NCBI GenBank assembly: GCA_009193035.1
Contig: SWDT01000566.1
Location: 105,429 to 169,428, forward strand
Direction of reading: 5' to 3'
Source: Halicephalobus mephisto
Lineage: Eukaryota > Nematoda > Chromadorea > Rhabditida > Panagrolaimidae
Length of the DNA: 64,000 nucleotides
The translations under genes and the position numbers were made by a program. Below are positions 56,595 through 64,000 of this stretch, piece after piece; within the stretch, counting starts at the first letter, position 1; each line of letters opens with the position of its first letter. Under the pieces are notes generated by a model that worked only from the letters and a program-made list of their open reading frames with translations, had not been told where the DNA came from and searched no databases.

Positions 56595-57055
56595 TGAAAA
56601 TCAAATTTGGCATTGGTTTTCTTTTCGCCAAAAAAAATCAAAGTTGGCATTCATGCACTTTTCGCCAAAGATTCGAATTTAACATTCATTCTCTTTTCGC
56701 CAAAAAAATCAAATTTGGCATTGGTTCTTTTTTTGCCAAAAAATCAAAGTTGGCATTCATGCACTTTTCGCCAAAAAAATCAAAGTTGGCATTCATTCTC
56801 TTTTCGCCAAAAAAATCAAAGTTGGCATTCATGCACTTTTCGCCAAAGATTCGAATTTAGCATTCATTCTCTTTTTGCCAAAAAATCAAAGTTGGCATTC
56901 ATTCTCTTTTCGCCAAAAAATCAAAGTTGGCATTCATGCACTTTTCGCCAAAGATTCGAATTTAGCATTCATGCACTTTTCGCCAAAAATCCAAATTTAT
57001 CATTCATTCTTTTTTTTCCAAAAGCCCAAATTTTTTATTTATTTACTTTTTACCA
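56595..57055 (+). repeat. Hairpin satellite, cluster 2
   Basis: About eleven units of TTTTCGCCAAA(AAA)TCAAAGT, TTGGCATTC then ATGCAC or ATTCTC, period 37-45. It gives rise to a 186-codon repetitive ORF that I reject. Confidence 0.88.
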
Positions 57056-57059
57056 AACT

Positions 57060-57595
57060 TCACTTTTTTTAATTTTAAAAATGATTTCATTTTTTAACCT
57101 TAACTTGATCACTGCAGTTTTGTTTTTAGTGAAAAATTTTATTTTTGTTTTTAGGAAAAATTTTTAGACATATTTTTACTTTAAAAAAATTTTCGAGCAT
57201 ATTTTTAAAAAAATTTTCAAACATATTTTTACTTTAAAAATATTTGAAAAACGTTAATTCGTCATTTTTGCAAAACAATAAGTGAACAGTTAAAAATTTT
57301 TTTTTGAAGATCCTCGACAAATTCGAGGAGCCGCTCGGACAATTTTTTTTTGTTTTTACTTAAAATTTAAAAAATTTGGAAAATTCCTGAGTCACTCTAG
57401 ACTTAAAATTTTTGGTGTTAAACCAGGAATTTTATTTTTAAATAAACAGAAAAAATTTTTGTGGAATTTTGTATTTAAGTCGAAAAAAAAATTCCAACTT
57501 TTATGTCTACAGTATTTAAGGAAAGTTTTGCAATTTTTATTCCCGAATTTTTTAAATTTATTATTTCTTTATTTTTAGACAAGTATATTAGAAAA
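57060..57595. other. AT-rich sequence, no gene seen
   Basis: Only a few short ACATATTTTTACTTTAAAAA repeats (57165-57245). Confidence 0.5.
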
Positions 57596-57599
57596 TTAA

Positions 57600-58720
57600 C
57601 TTTCATCTAATTATAAATTTGAGTATACAAAAGGTACATGGTGTTTAATGTGTGGATACATTAAAACGGCTTTGGTGTACTGGATACATTGTATCCAACG
57701 TATCGATATAGTAAATTAATATCGGTCCATTGTATACAATGTATAGATGCATTAAAGCAACTCTGATGTATCTCATACATTGCATTTAATGTATTAATTA
57801 GTAAGTATGATATCGGCGTAATATATTCTATGTATAGATACACTAAAACGGCTCTGACATGTCTGATATATTGTATCTAACGTATTAATTAGTAAGTATG
57901 ATATCGACGTAATATATTCTATGTATAGATGCATTAAAACGGTTCTGATGTATCTCATACATTGCATTTAATGTATCAATTAATAAGTATGATATCGGTG
58001 TAATATATTCTATGTATAGATGCATTAAAGCAACTCTGACATGTCTGATATATTGTATCTAATGTATTGATACACTAAATTGACATCGGTCCATTGTATA
58101 CGATGTATAAATGCATTAAAGCAACTCTAATATATCGGATATATTATATTCAATGTATCAAATCCATTAAGTATGATATCGGTGTAATATATTCTATATA
58201 TAGATATACTAAAACGGTTCTGATATATCAGTTGTATTAGTTGATGTTGATATATTATATTTACTATGTCGATATATTAAATGTAATATTGACACATTGA
58301 ATACAATGTATCCGATACATTAGAACTGTTTTAATATATCCATACGCTGAATACAATCCACCGATATCAACTTAATAGATTTGGTACACTGAATATAATG
58401 TATCTGATACATCAGAGTTTTTTAATGTATCGATATATCGAATACAATACGCTGATATCAACTTAATAGATTTGGTACACTGAATATAGTGTATCTGATG
58501 TATCAGAGTCGTTCTAATGCATCGATATATTGTATACAATCCACCGATATCAACTTAATAGATTTGGTACACTGAATATAATGTATCTGATACATCAAAG
58601 TTGTTTTAGTGCATCTATACATTGTATACAATCCACCGATATCAACTTAATAGATTTGGTACACTGAATATAATGTATCTGATGTATCAAAACTTTTTTA
58701 ATGCTCTCTTTTTATGTGTA
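57600..58720 (+). repeat. Minisatellite of about 85-90 bases with GATATCGGTG / GTATCTGATACAT cores
   Basis: More than ten diverged units. Typical blocks are AATATATTCTATGTATAGAT, ACATTAAAACGGCTCTGATG, ATACATTG(C/A)AT and, in the right half, CCACCGATATCAACTTAATAG and TTTGGTACACTGAATATAAT. The right half is inverse in sense to the left. The unit resembles the core of the composite elements at 34.9, 37.1 and 61.3 kb. Confidence 0.85.
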
Positions 58721-58794
58721 ATAAAATATTTCCGGTTATTATGGTTCTTGAGTTCATTAACCGTCGAGATTGCTTTCAATAATTATTGTCTCAC

Positions 58795-58911
58795 ATTTGT
58801 TGTCGAAAGTTCTTGAGTCACAGCCCCTCTGGCAATTGTTCCATCCAATCGATAAAGACAAACGGCATCACCTGTCTGATCTATCGACAAATGATGACGC
58901 TTCATAATTTT
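58795..58911 (-). CDS. Candidate exon with possible start codon
   Basis: ATG at 58905 opens MKRHHLSIDQTGDAVCLYRL, DGTIARGAVTQELSTTN, then a GTGAGA donor at 58794. Codon use is coding-like and the phase (0) fits the exon at 52175-52289. An in-frame acceptor (GAAGAG) at 58912 allows an internal exon instead. A plus-strand read after GAGTCACAG (PLWQLFHPIDKDKRHHLSDL to a TAA) competes. No family recognised. Confidence 0.35.
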
Positions 58912-58924
58912 CTCTTCAATTTAT

Positions 58925-59590
58925 TTGATAACAATTTTTTATTTTTTAAATTGTAAAATCGTGTAAAAAATTTTCAATATTTTTTAATTTTATAAAACTT
59001 TTCAAAATATTTTAGAATTTTGTGAAAATTTTTTAATTTTTAAAATTTCGTAAAAATTTCATAAGATTCTAGAATCCAATGGAAGTTTCTAAAGTCTTCA
59101 GAATTCTACAGTAGTTTTTAGAATTTTCCGGAATTTGATGAAAATTTCTGAAATTTTAGAATTATAAAATTTTTAGAATTTTTAGAATTTTATAAAATTT
59201 TTAGAATTTTGTAAAAATTTTAGAATTTTGTAAAAATTTTAGAATTTTGTAAAAATTTTAGAATTTTAGAGAAATTTTTGGAACTTTCTAGAATTTTTAG
59301 AATTTTATAAAATTTTTAAAATTTTATAAAATTTTTAAAATTTAAAATTTAAATTTTTCAATTTTAGAGAAATTTTTGGAACTTTCTAGAATTTTGTAGA
59401 ATTTTATAAACTTTGTAAAAATTATTTAAGTCTTCCAGAAGTCGTTCGAAATTTCAAATTCTGGAAATTTCTAAAATTTCTTAAAAAATTTATTTTTTAA
59501 ACAACTTTAATTTTTTTTAAAATATAAAAATTACTTAGAATTTAAAAAATATAAAAATCGTTGAAATCGCAATTCGAAATAATTTTTAAT
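58925..59590. repeat. TTTTAGAATTTTGTAAAAAT diverged repeats
   Basis: Short A/T-rich units of 20-30 bases, some with TTTGGAACTTTCTAGAATTT. No gene. Confidence 0.65.
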
Positions 59591-59731
59591 TTTTGAATTT
59601 TAAAAAATACGTGTTTTTTGAAAAAAAAAAATTTATCTACTTCCTCCTCCTATTTGTCACATGTCTTTTGTGTAGTGGTTTATATCAAATAGTAAATTTT
59701 CATTATTTGAATGTTTACTCGAGAAAACTAC

Positions 59732-59843
59732 ACAGTCAAAATCGAAGTCCATGTTGTCTCGAGCACAGACAAACAATCCACGGGATCCAACGCTGCCCAC
59801 GTGAAAGTCGAAAATTCGGGTCTTTGATGCGAAGTTGCACTTA
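59732..59843 (-). CDS. Candidate exon with strongly coding-like codons
   Basis: Acceptor TGATTACAG and donor GTAGTT bound a frame reading KCNFASKTRIFDFHVGSVGS, RGLFVCARDNMDFDFDC. It uses C-ending codons for Asn, Phe, Asp and His, as in the confirmed genes. The frame stays open to TGA at 59657. A plus-strand frame here (59593-59907) contains a membrane-like segment but has no ATG. No family recognised. Confidence 0.35.
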
Positions 59844-59849
59844 CTGTAA

Positions 59850-60105
59850 TCAAACTTTCAACAAAATCCATAGAAATAAAACTTTTAACAAAATTCATAA
59901 AAATTAAATTTTCAAAAAAATTCATAAAAATAAAACTTTTAACAAAATCTATAAAAATAAAACTTTCAAAAAAATTCATAAAAATTAAATCTTCAACAAA
60001 ATCTATAAAAATCAAACTTTCAAAAAATCCATAAAAATTAAATTTTCAACAAAATCTATAAAAATCAAACTTTCAAAAAATCCATAAAAATTAAACTTCC
60101 TCAAA
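59850..60105 (+). repeat. AAAATTCATAAAAATTAAACTTTC tandem repeat
   Basis: About eight units of roughly 30 bases. Confidence 0.85.
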
Positions 60106-60229
60106 CATTAGGCATTTATAAAGTAATTTTAATTATTCATTTTACAAATTTAAATAATCCATAAAATTGTAAAATTTATTTTTTAAATTTCTTTATTTTT
60201 CATTGTTTTTTGAAAAATTAATTATACAA

Positions 60230-60670
60230 TCAGAAGCCACGTTAAAAATACTATTAATTCGTAAAAAAATTATCGAAATTGATGGATTTAAAATTTAAAA
60301 AAAACGATTTAAAAATTATCAATCAGAAGTTCGCTTAATGAATAAATTTATTTCTTTCAATTTTCATTTTTTTTAATTATTTCTCCAAAAACCTAATTAG
60401 ATACTTTTATTCAATAGAAAAAGTACTTTTAATTTGTAAAAGGAATTATTGAAATTCATGGATTTAAAATTTAAAAAAAAAACGATTTAAAAATCATCAA
60501 TCAGAAGTTCGCTTAATGAATAAATTTATTTCTTTCAATTTTCATTTTTTTTTAATTATTTCTCCAAAAACCTAATTAGATACTTTTATTCAATAGAAAA
60601 AGTACTTTTAATTTGTAAAAGGAATTATTGAAATTCATGGATTTAAAATAGAAAATGAATGCTTTGAAAA
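60230..60670 (+). repeat. Tandem repeat of about 180 bases
   Basis: Two and a half copies with AATCAGAAGTTCGCTTAATG, TTTCTCCAAAAACCTAATTA, TACTTTTATTCAATAGAAAA and AAAGGAATTATTGAAATTCA. Confidence 0.85.
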
Positions 60671-60769
60671 TCGATACTATAATGTTCGCTTAGAAAATAA
60701 GCGTATTCGATTACGTTTTTTCGACGTACGATTTACGAAATTACGCATCATAATTCGGTCTCTTACATT

Positions 60770-61150
60770 CTAAAAAATGATTAAAATTAATAAAGTTAAA
60801 ATTGAAAACGAACGATTTCGAAATTGATACTGTACTGTTCGCTTCGAAATTAAGCGAATTCATTTTGAAATTAAGTACATTGACTTTAAATTAAGCGAAT
60901 TTACTTTAAATTAAGCGAATTCGCTTCGAAATTAAGCGAATTCACTTTGAAATTAAGCGAATTCGTTTTGAAATTAAGCACATTTGCTTCGAAATTAAGT
61001 GAATTCGCTTATGTTTTTTCGAATTTTGATTTGCGAAAATCCGCATTATTATTTTATTTTTTGTATTTTCGAAGAATGATTAAAATTAATAAAATTGAAA
61101 GTAAACGATTTCGAAATCGATAATGTTCGCCTGAAAAATAAGCGAATTCA
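60770..61150 (+). repeat. GAAATTAAGCGAATTCACTTT repeat of 20-22 bases
   Basis: About eight units at 60835-61010 (TTCGCTTCGAAATTAAGCGA), flanked by two copies of a GATTAAAATTAATAAA...GAACGATTTCGAAAT block near 60780 and 61077. Confidence 0.8.
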
Positions 61151-61323
61151 CTTGTTTTTTGGCACACTATACAGACTTCCGTCGTTTTATCTAAATCTCT
61201 CTCCAGAAGAACTTTACCAAAAATAGACAACGGATTCTGACTAAGTATTCGATAAACTACAAAATGGACTATGGTCTGTTTTGAAAGCCATTTGAAGCAA
61301 ATCCTGGTGCGTGATGTACACAA
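61054..61323 (-). CDS. Unexplained ORF of 89 codons
   Basis: It reads TRICFKWLSKQTIVHFVVYR, then ILSQNPLSIFGKVLLERDLD and KTTEVCIVCQK, entering repeat sequence toward its 3' end. The 5' end abuts the composite element at 61318. It could be an exon, with a GTAAAG donor near 61214, or chance. No family recognised. Confidence 0.25.
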   Translation of the reverse strand: MCTSRTRICFKWLSKQTIVHFVVYRILSQNPLSIFGKVLLERDLDKTTEVCIVCQKTSEFAYFSGEHYRFRNRLLSILLILIILRKYKK

Positions 61324-61690
61324 AAACGTAACTTTTAATTTTTTTTAACAAATGCGAAATGTGACATAATCGTCTCATTTTTCATAAATATTTAACTTTT
61401 GTAACAAAAATACAACTTAATAGTGACGATTTCCATTTGTTAAGAAATTAAAAGTTACGCTTTTTTGTGTGTTGATATCGGTGGATTATGTATGATATAT
61501 GGATACACTAAAACTGCTCTGATTTATTACATAATTGAGATTTAATATATAATTTCATTAATTTCGCACAGAAAAAAGTAACTTTTAGTTTTTTTATAAA
61601 TGCTAAATATAACATAATCGTCACATTTTTCATAAATATTTAAAATTTTTAACGAAAATACAATTTAATAGTGACGATTTCCCATTTCTT
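61318..61690 (+). mobile_element. Composite inverted-repeat element, copy 3, right end lost
   Basis: First unit 61318-61460 (ACACAAAAACGTAAC to GCTTTTTTGTGTG), core with GATATCGGTGGATTATGTAT, second unit from 61564, ending at GTGACGATTTCC without the terminal inverse repeat. Confidence 0.78.
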
Positions 61691-61839
61691 ACTGTTCCGA
61701 AATTTAGCTTTTTTTTTAATTCAAACTTTTTGAAATTAATATCGAACGAAAATTACATGTGTATTTTAAATAAGTTTCTGATTACTTTTAAAATGAATTA
61801 TGTTTTATTTTGGAATTTTTGAATATAAAATTTAAATTT

Positions 61840-62475
61840 TTTAAATAATAATTTTTACTTTTTTTTAATTGTGAATTTTTAAAAATTTTAAATTTTTTTA
61901 AATTTTAAATTTTAAATTTTCTTTTTAATTTTTTAATTTTCTACTTTTTTTTAATTTTAATTTTTTTTTAATTTCAAAGAATTGTAAAAAAAACTCAGAC
62001 ACCGGATTTCGAATAATTACTTAATAAGATACAAAATAAACTATAATTAATTTGAAAATCTACTTTGACTAAATTTTAACTCGTGATTTTAAATTTTGTA
62101 GTTTTATCTCATTTCCTTAATTCATAAAAATTTTACGAAAATCCGACGATAAATTTTGGATTTTTTAAATAAATGTGGATTTACAGTAGGAAATTTTGTA
62201 AATTATCATGATTAAATTTTAATTTCTTATTTTTTTAAATTTTAAATTTTTTAAATTTATTACTTTTTTTAATTTTCAATTTATTTAATTTCTTATTTTT
62301 TAAATATATTTATAATTTCTTATTTCTTATTTTTTAAATTTTAAATTTTTTAAATTTATTATTTTTCTGAATTTTAAATTTATTTAATTTCTTATTTTTT
62401 TTAATTTTAAATTTATTTAATTTTTAATTTCTTATTTTTTAAATATATTTAATTTTAAATTTATTCGTGGACCTT
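61840..62475. repeat. AAATTTATTTAATTTCTTATTTT low-complexity repeats
   Basis: Units of 20-40 bases, A/T only. No gene. Confidence 0.7.
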
Positions 62476-62519
62476 GAAAAAATTAAATTAAATTAAATAA
62501 AAACCAAATAAATACTTTT

Positions 62520-63775
62520 ATAATATCCTACAGTATATTCTGTAAGTTATCTTTGACGAAAATTTGTTTTTTAATATATTAATTTTTCAATTTTTCAATT
62601 TTAGAAAATTTTTTATTAAAATTAGATAATTTAAAATATTCATAAATATCTGCAAAATATACTGTAGAATATGAAAATTTGTTTTTTAATTTTTTAATTT
62701 TTTAATTTTAGAGGAATTTTTATTAAAATTGAATAATCTTAAATATCTGCGAAGTATACTGTAGGATTTGACGAAAGTTATTTTAATGAAAATTTAATTT
62801 TTTAATTTTAAAAAAGTTTTATTAAAAATTGAACAACTTCCGAAAATTTCTAAACACCTGTAGAGCATACTGTAGGGTACTGTAAAAAATATATTTTTTG
62901 ATTTATCTAAAATTTTATTTTTTTATTTTTAAAAATTTCAAATATCTTCCAAGTATACTGTAGGAAAATTAAATTGAATAAAATCCAAATTTTAAAATTT
63001 AAAATTTTTGATTTTTGTTTATTTTTTTATATTTTAAAAGAAGTTTCACTAAAACTGAATAGATTCTAAATATTTATTCAAGTACTTACAGTATATACTG
63101 TAGGGCTATGAAAAAACTGTCTTGACGTAATTTTTGTTTTTCGATATATTCAAATTTTTGTTTTTATTTAATTTTTTAATTTTAGAATGTTCACTAAAAT
63201 AAAACAAATTAAAAATAAATATTTGAATACTTTTAAAACTTACTGTAGATCATAAAATTTTTATTTTTCTAAAATTTTATTTTCTAAATTTTATTTTCTA
63301 AATTTTATAAAAATTTAATTCGAAATTTTATTATTCAAAATTTTCTAGAATTTACTGTAGATCATAAAATTTTTATTTTTCTAAAATTTATTTTTCTAAA
63401 TTTTTATAAAAATTTAATTCGAAATTTTATTATTTAAATTTTTAGAATTTACTGTAGATCATAAAATTTTTATTTTTCTAAAATTTGTTTTCAAAATTTT
63501 TTAGAATTTACTGTAGATTATAAAAATATTTATTTTTCAATTTTTATAAAAATTTAATTCGAAATTTTATTTTCAAAATTTTTAGAATTTACTGTAGATC
63601 ATAAAAATTTTATTTTTCTAAAATTTCATTTTTCAAAATTTTTAAAATTTAATTCGAAATTTTATTTTCAAAATTTTTTAAAATTTACTGTAGATTATAA
63701 AATTTTAAAATTTTAATTTTTTTTATAAATTTTTATTCTGAGTTTTAACAAAAAATCAATGAATAATTTTATATA
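62520..63775 (+). repeat. TACTGTAG-bearing diverged repeats
   Basis: The first part (62520-63130) has units of about 110 bases, each with (A/T)TACTGTAGG(A/G). The second part (63230-63720) has six units of about 95 bases with ATTTACTGTAGATCATAAAA and AATTTAATTCGAAATTTTAT. Confidence 0.82.
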
Positions 63776-64000
63776 TTTATTCAAGTACTTACAAAATGCA
63801 CTATAAGTCACTCGAAATTTTCGATCTTAAAAAAAATATTTTCCTCGTCAGACCTCAGAATTCTCGTTTGGTCAACGCCCATGACTCAGTTGTAAATTTG
63901 GGCGTTGCCAAAATTCAATCATCAAAAAAATAAAATTGATTTGATTAATTTTTTCTGGATTATTTCGAAATTTCATTGTTCAATCTTCTCAACAAAAGTA
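63776..64000. other. Window end, small coding-like island
   Basis: 63845-63920 is GC-richer; a minus-strand ATG reads MGVDQTRILRSDE, and a plus-strand stretch NSRLVNAHDSV ends at a GTAAAT. Neither can be confirmed. Confidence 0.2.

Noticed and set aside
56607..57167. Long plus-strand ORF of 186 codons with repeated SWHSFSFRQK-type text
   Set aside because: It is the direct translation of the hairpin satellite; there is no non-repeat part and no splice or start context.
57600..58720. Possible centromeric or telomeric satellite
   Set aside because: Only about 1.1 kb, strongly diverged units, no telomere TTAGGC repeats; better explained as a local minisatellite.
844..61690. A multi-gene defence or secondary-metabolite cluster
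   Set aside because: The genes belong to unrelated families with separate promoters and mixed strands; no functional grouping is supported.

Overview
The window is nuclear DNA from a nematode, most likely a rhabditid in or near Caenorhabditis. The evidence is very AT-rich sequence, introns as short as 39-44 bases with TTTTCAG-type acceptors, acceptor-like AG directly before several start codons (as expected for SL trans-splicing), a nematode-type serpentine chemoreceptor, an EGF receptor with a LET-23-like C-terminus, and countless CTACAGTA and TTCGTGTCGGGACC-type repeat motifs. I see no prokaryotic, viral or CRISPR content.

Seven multi-exon genes can be assembled. In order they are: a P-loop GTPase-like protein with a Cys-rich N-terminus and a hydrophobic hairpin (844-3367, +); a serpentine GPCR (4778-6038, +); a type II membrane GH20 hexosaminidase (8423-12326, +); an EGFR/LET-23-type receptor tyrosine kinase (13188-20904, -), tail to tail with the hexosaminidase; an SLC2-type sugar transporter (31655-35485, -); a GT4 mannosyltransferase of the ALG2/BUS-8 type (38000-41936, +); and a GT31 galactosyltransferase-like gene (43087-46158, -) whose 5' exons may be scattered as far as 59.8 kb. 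The genes do not form a pathway. Three act in glycan metabolism or cell-surface coating, two in signalling, one in transport, and one is of unknown, possibly immune-type, function.

The rest, more than half of the window, is repeat DNA. Nearly every long intron carries its own tandem repeat. Dispersed elements include two related solo LTRs (227-457 and 35661-35890, the latter with a perfect 5-base target duplication), a third solo LTR of another family (36307-36503), a roughly 635-base element with roughly 100-base inverted ends inside the transporter intron, three copies of a composite inverted-repeat element (34.9, 37.1 and 61.3 kb), a run of three small elements at 25.7-26.3 kb, and several inverted long-range pairs. 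The 33.9-37.5 kb segment is a transposon cluster.

Between 21 and 31 kb and between 46 and 64 kb, short islands of higher GC with coding-like codon use stand out of AT-rich repeats. They are listed as candidate exons with low confidence. Two of them, including the 5' exon of the EGF receptor, appear to carry a one-base frameshift at an A run, which could be assembly error or real damage. I found no gene cluster that looks like a new multi-gene system. The most unusual items are a signal-peptide ORF split by an LTR, a secreted-peptide-like ORF with one internal TGA, a GC-AG intron in the ALG2-type gene, and a minisatellite that shares its unit with the core of the composite element.
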